Shown in pieces: positions 1 through 12,464 of a DNA stretch of 64,000 nucleotides. The notes beneath the pieces are model-generated. The model made no database searches. It was not told the DNA's origin and saw only the letters and a list, made by a program, of their open reading frames with translations. Location of the stretch: positions 1,116,001-1,180,000 of the forward strand of contig JAQJZZ010000015.1 of NCBI GenBank assembly GCA_030077755.1, read 5' to 3'. Positions within the stretch are counted from its first letter, which is position 1, and each line of letters starts with the position of its first letter. The DNA is from Filosporella fistucella (Eukaryota > Ascomycota > Leotiomycetes > Helotiales). The translations under genes were made by a program, and so were the position numbers.

Positions 1-76
1 CTGGCGCTTGGTGTAGCGATTCTAGAGAGATTAGAATGAAAGAACGAATGTGTAAAGAGGTGGGCAGAAGTCTGCT

Positions 77-2442
77 CTAGGCTGAGAAGTTCAAGTGAAC
101 AGAGCGCCAGAGAGGACGAGAACATACCAAAGACTCAATCAACCTATCCATAATCCACTCCGACTCCCCCACATCAGCCAACATCGGACTATCCTCTCCA
201 ATCCAATCCCACTCTATCAATCCCTCCTCCTCATCAATCTCCACATCCTTCAGCTGCTTATTGCCACTAAATCTAATCAATCGGGTGAAGTCAACCCATT
301 CCTCATAGCTATATTTCTTCGGCTTGTCGGCTCTCAGATCTATAGCCATGCGTTTAATAGCAATCGCCAGTTTGCGCGCAAGCTCATGTTCCGTCAACTC
401 TGCTGGTTCTTCGGCTAGTTTCTCAAGTGTAGGGCCTTTGGTATCGTCATCTATACCCGCCTCTTCGTCAGGATCTTGAATTGTGAAACCACGCGCAAGC
501 CGTCTTTTCTCTGCTCTCTCTTTCGTCTTCTGCTCGATCCAGTTTTTGAGTTTTGGATGTTTATCCAAGAATTCAGCCCAAACACCTTCTTTAGGCATAA
601 CGGTCCAATCTGCAAGCGTGAAGGTGCCGCGATTGATAGCTGAGATGACTGTGTCTCCCATTTCGGAGATGAGAATCGTCATTGTGGGGATAGCGACAAG
701 AGACCAGACGATGAAAAACGGTTTGCCAGCATTGGATTTGGGACTGAAGTCGCCGTAGCCGATGGTGAGGAGGGAGACGTAGCAGAAGTAGAGAGATTGG
801 AAATAAGTCAGATCTTGGATTCGCTTCTCTGCGATCATAAATACTAGAGCGCCGACACACCAGAGGATTCCGAAAGCGAGGATAGACATCCCGAGAGCGG
901 AGTATTGTTTGAAACGACTGGTGTGAGCTTGGATCTCGCGCATGGCGTCGAATCGATCCTTTTCTTCCTTGAGTAGGATAAGTTTTTCTCTCCTCTTAGC
1001 ACGCCTCACATGGTCTGATTTGCCTGATGCTCGCTCCTGCATCTTTGCATCGCGGCTCAAGGGGGGCTTATGCTTGAATGTCCTTCCAGCACCTCCTCTC
1101 CCGCCTCCGCCCTTTCCATGTTTCTTAGTCTCATAAAACGTGATTGTACGACCATGAACATCAAAACGCCCATACTGATCAAGAGATGTACGATGAGGAA
1201 GCGTTCCAGCTGCTGAGGGCTTGCGAACCGTCGATTGCCGTCGAGGATCATCTTCTCTTTTGGGTGGCAGACCAAGCCGATCTCGAAGTTCCTTCTCACT
1301 GGTCACTGATCTCCCAAATGTTCTCTCTCGCTCATTCAACTGATGTTTCCTGATGATTTTATCTTTCGACATGCTGGATGCGAATTTGCGAATACTGTTG
1401 ATCATCAAACCTAGGAATATGATACCGAATATTGAATATGGGAATACCAATCCCCTGCCTGCATCATTGTTGCCTACCAGATCTCCAAATCCTATGGTCA
1501 GAACCGTGACATCACAGAAGTATAAAGCATCAGCATAGCTGAATCCACATAATTTTTGAAACACAGCTGCTCCGCCAGCAAGCCAAAAAAAGAACATCAT
1601 GGTCTGAAGAATCAAGGTCCGTTGATCATCGTCGAGATCGAAATGTTGGGGATAGTGGCCGAGGAAATATCCGAGCATATTGACCATTAGTAACATAGAG
1701 CCAATAAGATACAGTACCGCAGCAATGATAGCATGCCAGAATCCCTGTGAGTAAGTTTCTTCCGGCCTGACGGGAGGTACATGTTCGTTCATAGCGACGG
1801 TAATAGCAATAAGCTACAATATCAGCATTCTTTCTATCCGCAGGAGAAAGAGGTTGTAACTCACAATCCCTGTGGCAAAATACCACGCGATAATCGTCGC
1901 CGGCAGCGCAACAATATACCTAACTCTCCTCGTAAAATTCAGCAATAAGCAGAAATTTCCGAAAAACCCACATGCTAAAGATATAGCATTCAAAATGATT
2001 TCCCTGTCGCCATCAGCCTACATTTCCAATATCTGGGAGGTAACAAACCACTGCGGATCCGGTATATCAATCCCATATACGTCGGACCCTTCAGGCAGTA
2101 CTCCACCATTCGGCAACTTGACTCTCCACTTCGAAACCAAAGCAGCGATGGAGAGGACATTGGCCAGTGGACCGATCGTAGCTGCGAGGAGGGGAATAGC
2201 TGTACTTGCGAACCACCAATCTCTGTATCTCATTAGCATAATCCCTTCTCCATTCCATTCCTAAATTTAGAAAGAGAATCTTACTGAGGCAAATCATCCG
2301 TCTGGCCTCTCAATTTCAGCCTCCCGATCGTGAGGATCGTGTCTGTTTTTTCGAGTGTATTGGTATCGCTTCTTGTGCCGGAAGCTCCAGATACAGAGCG
2401 ACCATTGGCGTCGTTTTCGAGGCTTTTCGAGACAAGACCCAT
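77..2442 (-). CDS. TOK1: TOK1-type two-pore outward-rectifier potassium channel
   Basis: Plasma-membrane potassium channel of the fungal TOK family (eight membrane segments, two pore loops). The large exon (1792 to 77) has two selectivity filters, TIGFGD in the first pore and TIGYGD in the second, each between hydrophobic helices; a long basic cytosolic loop separates the halves and an acidic tail follows. The start I infer is the ATG at 2442 (MGLVSKSLEN...). An intron with a GCTAAT branch point joins it to DWWFASTAIPLL. A second intron of about 45 nt lies near 2050 and a third of about 60 nt near 1815-1865; together they restore membrane segments 1-4. The end is less sure: the last readable codons ESL are followed by GTATGT, so a short terminal intron may lead to an exon running off the window edge. 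In the family it carries outward potassium current on depolarisation. Confidence 0.88.
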
Positions 2443-3735
2443 GATTGTTATTGTGATTCTTGGGGTGTATACATTGTCCCTTATTCCCTCTGTGTTTGGA
2501 TACTGTTGCCAAAAACCCGATTGCCCCTCAAATCATCCAGGTGGAAAAAAAAACGTATGTTGTTTGTTTGCCCCACCACATCTATTTCTCTCCCAGATCC
2601 GTCTTGCTCTCAAGATCTGCTAGCTCTTTCTCTTGGCAGCTAGATATATATGCATATATATTAAACAAAAGTATTATCGCAGATACAACCAGGCCCTCTC
2701 AAAACAAATACCAAACCCAAGCTTTCAGGTGAAGAAGAAGTGTGGGGAGAGCTGGGCGATAAGGCAAGCTCCTTCGCAGTCCTGGCCGCAAGCATCAACT
2801 AGCCTTAGCGCGATCAAGCAGCTGGAGATCTCGGAGCAAGCACAAGTGCAAATGCACAATGCATGGTCCCACGCACGTCAGGCTGCAGAATGCTATGCTG
2901 ACTGGCTGCGTGTGCAGATTAGCGGTGCTGAGTGTGCAGTGTGGATGGGTCTAGAACGGGGGCGAAATGTTGAAGCTTTTCGTGTGCTTCTGGATGTTGG
3001 TTCTGATATTTTGAGATGGAGGTTGAGAAACATACATGTATCTCTAATCTGTAGTAAGGGACATTATCTTTTGATGATAATCTGATATTTTGACAATAAT
3101 GTAAGCTTACAATTCACAAAGAGCATTGTTCTCACCACAGCCGAGGAATGGGAAAGGACTGGATATTCCCCGCTTCGCCAAGCTTTGCCTTCAGCTTCCA
3201 GTACTGTAGCAAACAGACCACAAGACGTCACTTGCAAGCATATACTAAAATGTCTTCAAATAATGGGCTGATTCATATGATTTAGTTTGAGACTTTATCA
3301 ATAATATCAAAAGCATTTTTCAACGGTCCTTGATAGGCGTTGATGTCTGAGATGCAAGAGTTAGCTTGTGGAGATAGGCGTTCCCAGGGTTTAGACTCTA
3401 GAGATAGGCTGATAGGCTTCAGGGAGTGAGTCAATCATCTATCACTATCATGGATATCTTGGGATTGTAAGAGTAGGTGAGGTATCAGCATTGATTATGA
3501 TCTCTATCTTGACCTATAGTATCCATTCCAATAGCCCCGTGGGATCCAAAAACGCCTCGTTTACTCATTCAATGATTGTCCTCATAGCCATGAAGGATCT
3601 ATACTCCGTACCCAGTCCCAACCTCTAAACGCCATCTATTCATCCCGAACTCCATCTATGTCTCCAAATCTACATTATTGTATGTCATATGCGGCATAGC
3701 AGATATATACAAGCATCTCTCACAATGTTCATCAC
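2443..3735. other. Intergenic: TOK1 promoter side and KRE6/SKN1 3' side
   Basis: No gene supported. Open frames here are short and lack family-like sequence. A cluster of GATAGGC words lies at about 3331-3412 (four copies, two followed by GTT). The stretch upstream of 2443 should hold the TOK1 promoter and leader. Confidence 0.5.
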
Positions 3736-6141
3736 TCAGCATCCAGTGAGTTTATTTTTTGGCCAGGTATAGCCTGTCTGTGCCCATTTCTGTAACGGAT
3801 TAGCTGAGTTCGTTTTTTTTTTTTTTTTTTTGGATAAGCTAAACTTACTGTTACGTTGGGATTTTGATACGCGATCGGGTGATTGGCTATGTATTCCGTT
3901 GTAGGATAGCCCGGTGGATCACAAGTAATACTTTCCTGGCCCGCTTTTTGATAGATCCTCACATAGTCGATATGCATAACAGTTGGAAATTTGAGCTCGC
4001 CAAGAAGAATCTGACTCCAAGAGCCACTTATTCCCAGATTCAAAATCATCGACATTGGCTCCTCAGATACCTGTCTAGCGCCTACATTCCCGTTGGGGCC
4101 GATAGCTCGTCCGTCCATAATGAGAGATGGGTCTTCGCCCACAAACCAAGCGATTTTGCCTTTTGATGTTCCTGGATTGTACTCGAAAGCATACTTTTGA
4201 TACGCCTTCCCATCGTACCACTCATTGTTCAGTAACGTTGTTCCACTAATAGCTTGCTGGAATGGACCACCGCAATAAGTATTCATCTGCGTGGTTTCAT
4301 AGTTCGGAATTGCCATGAAGTCGGAATTCGGTCTGTACCACACATCGAATGGCGCGACTTGAAGTGATTGAGTCACAACTCCTATTCTGTTGTTTGGGTC
4401 TACCGAGCCTTCCAAAACATCGATCTCAGGAGCGCCGCGTCCTGTCCCTGGACTGGGATGGTCTGAGCCCGAGCAACTACAAGAGGACAATTTCTGGCCA
4501 GGAAGATACGAAAGACCATCCGTTGATGACTGGTTCGGAGTGATACCAGCATCGCAATTCGAATACCCATATGGCCAAGTTCCTTCCGTGGTCGCCAAAT
4601 AGCCAGGTCTACCAAGATTTCCCATTGACCAACTAACTTGATATCAGCAATGTCCCGGGAGGACTTCATTATCCCAGATGACCCAAGAAATGAAGATGGA
4701 AGGAAATTACTCACACTCCCGGCCAGAGTCCTGGCACAGGCGGGCCAGCAAGGGATACCGAAACCTCGAACACACCGCCTTTGAAACACAATTGATTCCA
4801 ACTATTCAACATACCCGAGCGATAGTTGAGGCCGTGATTTGCGAATTGGTCCAATCTCAGTTGAAGTGTCCCGTTGGCCGTAGTAACTGCATCAGGATCA
4901 TACCACTCCATATCCTGAGTGGCTCCGTACCATATATCAGGTGCAAACCAGTATGGATCATCACCCTCATAAAAGGTACGACCATCCTCGTTGAATTCGT
5001 CACTAAAGACTAGCTTTAATGTCGAATCATCAAAGGTGCTCTTACGCGTCTTAGCGCTCTCGGGCGTGTCAGGATCGATCAAGCCTTTCCGTACATTCTG
5101 CAGTAAAGAGTAAGTGTTGTTATTAACATGTGCCCAAGCTGGGCCATCATTATCGATTGCATACCCTTTCGTACTCCCGCCCGAGGTAATGAGATGAGTA
5201 GCGAAAGTCAAAACCGGTAGAACAATGAAGACGCAAATAAGCCCTAAAACAAGGATGATTCCTCCAATTGCTGAAACAATTGATCTTCTGTCAAAGTATT
5301 CTGACAATTTTGGTTTGAACGTAATATCGTCGTCGGCCATAGGTGTGTGGAATCGATCGTCTTCTTCTAATTCATTCGGATACAGAATGAAGCCTTTCTC
5401 TCCTCCGTAATATGGCTGGAAAATCCCAACACTGTCATCTGGATAACCCCATTTTTCTAGGTCCGCTTGCGAGTCATTGAAAGGATTGGTAGTTGTGGTT
5501 CGGAGTAAAGGTGCCCCGGGCCCAAGTCTAGTTCTCGATAATGATGCATTCCGGGAAGTTGATCGCGATCCTGGCCTGGAAGGATATCGAGAATAGTCTC
5601 TGCCCAGATCCTCCAGACGTTTTGGTGTTTGCGATCTCGGCATATCCTCTGGTCTCATTGCTGGAGCAGACTTCTTCCTGAGTAGTTGCAGTGCTGGGCT
5701 TACGCTACTGCTTCCCTTCCTCCTAACCCGCTGACTCTTTGGTATACTGCTAGAAGTTTGACTCTGTGGAAGATCGCTTGAAGATTCGCCCTCCATTGGT
5801 GACACTTGTTCGTCGCTACCATCACCTTCGTCACTGCTGTTGGACGACGAATGCGACGACGAGGGATTTAATGGCGATGGGATCGCCGGGACGTATGAAG
5901 CTCTCCTCATAAACGAAGGTGATTGGGTATCTATCTGGGATATACTTGAACCGCTTCTTCGTAGTGTTGATGCTGAACTGTCTCGCCGTAACTCTGGATT
6001 CGATATTCTCCCCCGTAAATCAGCGCGACTCCGTTCCGCACCTAAACTTGACTCTGCTCTGCCGGCCTGTTCCATTTCTCCAGTTCTTTCCACCTCTCTT
6101 CCTCTATCGGGTATATTTGGGATCTCCTGCAAAGGTGACAT
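3736..6141 (-). CDS. KRE6/SKN1-type beta-glucan synthesis protein (GH16-like)
   Basis: Type II membrane protein required for beta-1,6-glucan formation in the cell wall (Kre6/Skn1 family), expected in the secretory pathway or at the plasma membrane. About 750 residues. The first 280 are serine/arginine-rich and disordered (cytosolic). One membrane helix follows at about residues 285-310 ([17 protein letters not shown]...). The rest is a lumenal GH16-like jelly roll starting near [18 protein letters not shown], with the expected catalytic segment APEIDVLEG at about 4410-4435. An intron between GLWPGV and [14 protein letters not shown] (about 4633-4713) and a 3' intron (about 3791-3850, containing an 18-base homopolymer run) complete the frame. 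The last exon gives [17 protein letters not shown] and stops at 3736. The start codon is the first Met of the long frame. KRE6 and SKN1 are paralogues and I cannot separate them here. Confidence 0.92.
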
Positions 6142-8455
6142 GTTGCAAATGTCTCAAAAGTTCAACGTTGAAAATCAAGTAACGACAGTATCAATCCCTT
6201 CCATCTCTCCGCGCAATTGAACTCGAGTTGGTTTCGACAAACAAAGGTACAAAGGTGAAAGCAAAGTATGTTGTGGACTAGCAGGGCATGTCCGAACCAA
6301 TTTGACGATGAACTTGAAATAAACCTGGTGAAGGCACAAACAGATGCACCTCAAATGAAAGCCGATAAGAAATCAAGGTTAAACGGCCCCAATTTTCTTA
6401 TCTAGCTGATGTTGAGGGAGTGTGGAGTGACAGGGGAATGAGCTTGAGAACAGCTGAGGGAGGTGGCAGTTGAATGAGGATCTTGGTAGCGATCGAGTAA
6501 TATTGAAATTGTTAGATGAGATGGGAAGATATGAAAACGAAGGAAAGTGAACAAACAGAGAACGCCCGACATGGAATACGACCAACCTTGAAACGAACCG
6601 AACGATTTGAGGTTGTGTGTGGTGGTGAGGTGATAAGTTGCCGTAGCTTCTTCTCGTGTTGTCACTCGAACGTGTTGAGCAGTAATATTCAGACTATCCT
6701 TGCTCGGGCGTCTGATATGGTCAATGAACAGGCCAATGGCGAATCAACGTTGCATGTTCCCTACTGGAGGGGAGCTAAGATACTTGTCGGCGGAGTACAC
6801 CTTTTAGGGGGCCTTGCAAATGACGAAAGGCCGCCCTCGCACCTCATATAATTGTGGATGTATGAGGAAGAAGCTGGACCGAAAACAAGATTCGACCCCA
6901 GAATATTGCTGCAGAATCCACAGCAATCTCCATTGACGAATTTGCGCTTTTTGAAAAGCAGGGGTGACACTGGCCATATCGGTCTCAATGATTTCAATTC
7001 TCTTGCAAAGAAGACGTGCGGGTTTTGATGGGAATTGCAATCGCTCTATCGGATTGATTTCATTGTGGACCTGCCTTAGAGCACAACGGCTCGTCCTTGG
7101 CTCGTGAAAGTGGGTCGCTTGTGCCGGCAGCAATACTAAATAGGTACTTTGTGCAGCACTAAACACATTCGAGCTTTTTGTGCTTCGTATCGAGGGATTT
7201 TGCCTTAATCATCTTGGTGCATTCAACATCGTTGTTGCATAGGCTCAAGATAGGGTCATGTCATAAGATGCTCCGCTTTGATCCATGAAGTGATATTTTT
7301 TACTCCTACAATCACCACATTTGGTCGAATTCGGAGAAGTTGGATAATTGTTGTAGGCGAGCGAAGAAAATATGCTAAAAAAAGACGTTGATAACGTTCA
7401 GGGGAAAGAAGATTGACATCCGGCACGAATATCTTGGCAAGATTGCCGCAACCGTCAGCAGTAAAAGCGTATGCGGTCAAACCAATCATGAATCGCAGTA
7501 TGCGGTAGGCGATGTGACCATTTGTTCAACGTCTTCTTCTCCATTGAGAGTTCTGAGTTGTGGATTGAAGGAAGCTTGGATTGATCTGTTGAGGCGAGCT
7601 CTGATTATATACACCCTTGGTCGCAACTGCCCTTTACACTGTCATGGGGGGATCCTTTTGCTGGTAGTTGTGTCTGTCTCCATAAGCAGCTGAGTGAAGG
7701 ATATTTAAGAGGTTTGAAATTGGGTTGTGGAAACAATAGTATAGCAGAGTGAAAGGAATGTATCTCAATAAGAAGCAACGTGGTTTTCCCCTAAATCATT
7801 TCTTTCAGCTGACTATAATGATTTATTGCTACACTGACTAGCCACTATATTAGATGGCCTGATCCCGAGATAGAAGATAGATAGATAAGTCATCATACGC
7901 GACACGATCTAGGTGGCCGCACTTTGACGTACAAATTGTTCTGGCTCGAAATACAACTCTGGTATGCTTCAATGCAACCGAGCGATCAGATGTGATGAAT
8001 TTAGACTTTGAAAACGGTGGCCGCTGGTTTTGTCGCCTGATGTCGCCTTAGACATGAAATACTAACTAATTCCCTAGCACAATTTATTGTATCAGGCAAC
8101 ACGGCTCAGGTATATTTTGATACTTTTGAGAGATTAGCTGTGAGAACACCGGACTTTGATGTGGCTGAGTAATTTATTTATGCCTACACTAGTGCAGGCT
8201 GTTTAGGTACCTATTGTATAATTGAGCTTGATGAGCCATAAAGGGTTCAATTTTCCATTAGTTGGAGACTAAGAGTAATCGCTTTCATGCGCTAGATTAT
8301 ATTATAAAGATTCCCTCTCGTGCTGTGTGCCGTGGATACTTGCAACCCAGTGCTGATTACGGGTCGTTCCCGTGAACCTTAAAACTCCAAAAGAGGCCAC
8401 AACTCCCGCTACCTAGAACTATATACAGGTAAGACCAAATCGTATAAGTACAAGA
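6142..8455. other. Intergenic region, 2.3 kb
   Basis: Upstream region of the GH16-like gene and downstream region of the zinc-knuckle pair. Longest frames (for example 6804-7166 minus and 7388-7693 plus) have no recognisable domain, no matching introns and no composition suggesting coding. A small GATAGATAGATA run lies near 7876. Nothing else seen. Confidence 0.5.
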
Positions 8456-9535
8456 TTACCGTCTCGAAGCTCGGGCATTATCAGGATCGATGCCCAGGAG
8501 AGACTTGAAAGCATTCAGGTTTTCATGCATCCGACTAATTCCTCCTTGAAGACCACTAATTATACCAATGATTTGGCGTTCTTTTGCTCTCGGTACAGCA
8601 TCAATGACAGTAGATGGATTCTGGAAATTTCCGAAACCATCCTGCCGTGGAGCGGCTGCTGCCACATGAGCATCGAACGCGTTCACCGCTCCAGTAATGG
8701 ATGCTGGAACTCGTGGTGTCGACAGATTTGCGGCTGGTCTCTGAGGCTCGTCAGAGTGATGAGACATGTGAGCTGGCTTCTTGCGTATCCGAGTATCATC
8801 ATCATCCATTATGTCCTGCTGACCGAAAGACTCATTTGCGATTTGAGCTTGAAGCAAAGAATCCTCGTCTGGAGAATCGGGCGAGCCGTGCAATTGTCCA
8901 GCAGCATTTGAAGGCTCGGACTTTGAATCTGGTCGCCGTTTCCTCTTTCTTGTACCCTTCACAGGCTTCTCTGGTGCGTTCCGGATGTACGATTGCAACG
9001 CCTCTGGATCATCGGTATAATAACGTAGTGCTCTTCCATCCGCGGTACCTTCCGTTCGTCAGTAACGCGGCAGGAGAGAGTAGTAGGTATGTTACGCACC
9101 AGACGTCTGAAATCTCAAACTACATTTGTTACCCTTTGAGGTAAATATGCAACCGGCACATGCCCCTTGATAGTAATATCCGAGTGTTATACACAGCGAA
9201 AATCGACCATAGCCAAGAGCGCAATGCTCACATTTGTCCTCCATGACGACACCACGGGAAGATAGCATTGTAGCTCCTCTTTGTTGCACCCGTGGGCTCT
9301 CGCTGGATTTCTCTGGAGGCAATTCTTGGCCTGGACGCCATGGTATTGGCCGTACTATGGGTATTGCGCGAAGTCTGTCGAGGAAAGGGACTTTGGAAGA
9401 TGAAGACTGGTTCGATTGATGTGCGGTGCGATTTGAGGATATATCCTGGTTTACGTCCTCTCCTACATTACTGGCTACGGAGTGGAACAATTGTTCTTCC
9501 AGATGACGGTGGCCATCTGCAACTTGAGGAGGCAT
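8456..9535 (-). CDS. DUF3716-like zinc-knuckle protein, copy A
   Basis: Two exons. Exon 1 (9535 to about 9090) carries a six-cysteine module, CEHCALGYGRFSLC then GACAGC and a last Cys, spaced C-X2-C-X9-C-X10-C-X2-C-X8-C. I assign this to the fungal DUF3716 type. The intron (GTGCGT donor, TTACTGAC branch point) joins TSG to TADGRALRYYTDDPEAL. Exon 2 has a basic patch (KGTRKRKRRPDSK), a disordered linker and a C-terminal helix pattern (KERQIIGIISGLQGGI... then SLLGIDPDN). The basic patch could be a nuclear localisation signal. No enzymatic motif. The family is expanded in filamentous ascomycetes and has no established function; nucleic-acid or protein binding through zinc is inference. It lies 259 bp downstream of its paralogue on the same strand. 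Confidence 0.75.
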
Positions 9536-9794
9536 GGTTGCGAAGATGTCGTTGATGAAACGCGTGAGCGCGTGCGGATCATTCTTATCGTTATGCCTTA
9601 TCTCGACCGAATCGGGCGAGGTTTGAAGGAGCTATGGTAGTGTACCTACTTTTGGTAGAATAACAAAAAGAAATTGAATCAAGTAAAATAGTTCATCCGG
9701 TAATCAGATTTTTCTATTATCGTCCAAACTTCTGGCATATCGAATGACAGAAGTTTGGGGGTTATTATATTATCATTATAAAACATTAAGGGTA

Positions 9795-11083
9795 TCAATC
9801 CTCATCATCGATCCCCAAAGCCCTCTTCAACGATATAAGTTCCCGCCGTAGATTTTCAATTCCTCCCTCCAGCCCACTAACAAAAGCATATATCTGTCTC
9901 TGCTTGTTCTTCGGTAGGGTGTCAATTAACGCCACTGACCCATCATCATTCATCACCGTTTCTTCCCGCGCTGCTTGGTCTGTGAGGTTTCTGTAATTAA
10001 GGCCATTGCCGTCTCCCACGTTCGTAAATGAAGCTGTCGGACCCGAGGGCGGTTGATTCACCGCGGCCCAACCCATTGAGTTGCGATGTTCCATACTTTG
10101 AGATATATTTCTCGAGTTCGATCCTGATCCATTCATTCCATTAAGCATCGATTGCGTGGTAGGCGAATTGACCGTTGCCCAAGGTCTCTGCACGATGTCG
10201 CGCATTTGCTGTCGTGCGTGCGATTCCCCAAGCTCTTGCTCCCATTGTGGCCGCGCACTTTCCCATTCCGGTACAGTATCTGTCTTCCTTCTCTTTGGCT
10301 GAGGCGCATCTATGGATGGAGGAGGCTGGGTTTGAAATTGTAAGGCGTTGCTGGAACTCCCTTCGGCGGCTGGTGTTTTAACACTCGGGCTTTCAACATC
10401 ATCTAGCAGAGTCAGCTATTGGACATCATGAGTCCCAGCTCTTTCACATACCATCGTTTTTCTTAATACTGCATCTGTTCGGTCGGCCGCTAAGCTGGCA
10501 ACTCGCGCATGCGCCCTTGAAGAATCCATCAAGCTTGATGCAATACCGGAACTTTCCTCTCCCAGTCGCGCAACTTCTACAAGGTACTTCTTGAATATCG
10601 CCCTTCCTACTTAACAAACAACCATATCGAATCTGTTTGCGACGCGACTCCCCTCCAGTTTCGACATCTGCGCCAGGTTCTACTCCATCGCGCCATGGAA
10701 GTGGCCTCTTATCCTATCTCGAAATTAGCAACTGTCGACATTCGTCGAGAACTCGGCGCAACACGAACGGGCATCATTATTAACCGCTCCTCCATTGTCG
10801 TCGCGTTCATTCTGGTTCGCGACCTTGGCTGACTCGAAGGAATCTGATCTGCCCTCGAAGCAGAGTGTTGGGTGATGAGGTTCGAGGCACCAAGATCGTC
10901 CTCAAGGGGTTCCGGAGATTCGAGGTGTTGAGGGGTGTTGAGTTGGGCAAGCAGACGAGTAACGTCGATTTCAGGGCTCATGCTGTCGGTGTTTGGAGAA
11001 GATGGTCGAGACCAGGGATATTCGCCTTTGACAACAATTGTGTCGCCACGAGAATCTACTTCTTCTTCCAGCGTCGGTGGCAT
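9795..11083 (-). CDS. DUF3716-like zinc-knuckle protein, copy B
   Basis: Paralogue of the downstream neighbour with the same plan: acidic disordered N-terminus starting MPPTLEEEVDSRG, a PLPW motif (PIPW in copy A), the six-cysteine module with identical spacing (CRSCATGRGKFRYC ... GACASC ... C), a basic stretch (PKRRKTD), then the C-terminal motif KQRQIYAFVSGLEGGI...ALGIDDED. Three exons are inferred. A 57-nt intron at about 10714-10770 (GTTCGT donor, TTGCTAAT branch point, ATAG acceptor) joins MMP to DKRPLPWRDG and removes an apparent stop. A second of about 47 nt (GTATGT donor) lies after the last module cysteine, near 10400-10450. Function unknown; see copy A. Conserved cysteine spacing despite low overall identity suggests both copies are under selection. 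Confidence 0.72.
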
Positions 11084-11579
11084 GGTTGAAGAGGAATGTG
11101 GATTAATGGGCGGGTTTATTCATATTGCGTCTCATAGATTAGACTGCAAATCCCCTGCCTTGCCTTCTCGGCACAGGATAAGTATTTTTAAGGTTAATCG
11201 AGCGATAAGCATGTCCGACGCTTGGCTTGGGGGATAGTGCCAGTCAAAGTGAGACTTCTTCTGACGTGTCTAAGAACTATGCAGTGATTTCATTCCCTCA
11301 AAGTTGAGTGAAGTCCCTATCATGAGAACTTCAATAGCTTTCTACAAATTTGGAATATTGAACCTTGAGTAGAGAAATTTCTGGTAGTCACGAAATAACG
11401 GATGATTGGGATAAAGGGGTCTAAAACAGCCTGCCCAAGTGTAACCATGGAAATATTATCTTACAATTTCCACTGCCGTCATTTTCACTCTATAAATGAG
11501 CCGAGTTCGTCTAAACCAACGCCTGTGCCTTTTACACATTTCGATATCAGATTACATATAGCAAATGGGGGATTTTGCT
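11084..11579. other. Intergenic, about 0.5 kb
   Basis: Upstream of zinc-knuckle copy B and downstream of the mitochondrial exchange-related gene. No coding frame supported; no clear repeat. Confidence 0.45.
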
Positions 11580-12464
11580 TTATTTTTTCTCCCCTGGTTT
11601 TGCATTAGCGGCCTCCATCTGCTTTTCCTCATCACGAAGTTCAGCTTCTGCTTTGAGAGCCTTTTCGACCTGCCAAACAGCTCGGTCAAGTTCAACATCC
11701 AATTCAGGGATCTCCAGGGATTCAGCGATTCGTTTTCCGTTGGATTTATGAAGGACCATCTTTTCTTTATCTTCTGGTGCGGTTGAAGATTTTTCAATGG
11801 TCAACGCAGGTCCACCATCGAAAGGCTGCTTGCCAGTATGATACAATTCATCGAGTATTTTCGATGGTTTCGTGACAATAAGGTTATTTTCCAGTAAGAA
11901 TTGGATGTGTTTAGATCCGGATAGCGCCCTCCAATGCGACCAAGCTCTAAAGACTAGGTAGAAGAACGGAAGATTTGGTATTCTGCAGGCAATTAGAAAT
12001 AATCATCTCGCACAGGACAATACTTGCATAGGGACCAAAGCGACCGGAGCTGAGATAGGCATTCCCACAAATGACCATATCATCCTCGTCTTGTGCAGCG
12101 ATTGCCTTTCGGTACCCAGTTTCCTCAATACCTCCTTCACGGTCTCTTCCGGAATCAACGCAGCTGGAAACGAAACCTCGACCATCTTTTTGCCCGAAAG
12201 CTCCTCCTCTTTCCTTCTAGCGGAGAGTGGTGGTATGGACTTCAATCCCCACTCTTCATACGGAATACGCTTGAGTGCTTGATTCCCATAGTCTACCACC
12301 TTCTTCTGCCATCCTGACTCCTTCTTCTCCCACCCAGCCCATAATGCAGCTGCCTTTGTAGTCCCCTTATCTAGCCATGATTTCTGTTCTGCAGTTGCGA
12401 CATTGAGACGTTGACAGTAAATGAGCGTGCGACGTGTCGAAATAGGGAGAAGGAAGAGTCGCAT
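11580..12464 (-). CDS. Mitochondrial K+/H+ exchange-related protein (Mit_KHE1/Mrx19-like)
   Basis: About 279 residues in two exons. The N-terminus (MRLFLLPISTRRTLIYCQRL) is basic and hydrophobic, fitting mitochondrial import. The core matches the Mit_KHE1 family: KSWLDKGTTKAAALWAGWE, then RIPYEEWGLKSIPPL, then a hydrophobic hairpin PISAPVALVP-IIPNLPFFYLVFRAWSHWRA, then a charged helical tail ending KPGEKK. The two exons total 840 nt, in frame, only if the intron (11983-12027) uses a GC-AG pair, with donor GCAAGT. That junction gives VPIIPNLPFF, the conserved hairpin; a GT donor a few bases away does not keep the frame. The yeast relative YDL183C is linked to mitochondrial potassium/proton exchange; whether it is the exchanger itself is not established. 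It is divergently paired with the Srf1-like gene. Confidence 0.85.

Noticed and set aside
2633..3085. 150-codon plus-strand frame between TOK1 and the GH16-like gene
   Set aside because: No family resemblance; begins in A/T-rich spacer and lacks splice or codon evidence.
3807..3830. Homopolymer run that might be a poly(A) insertion of a retroelement
   Set aside because: It lies inside the last intron of the GH16-like gene, with normal splice sites around it and no target-site duplication or element sequence.
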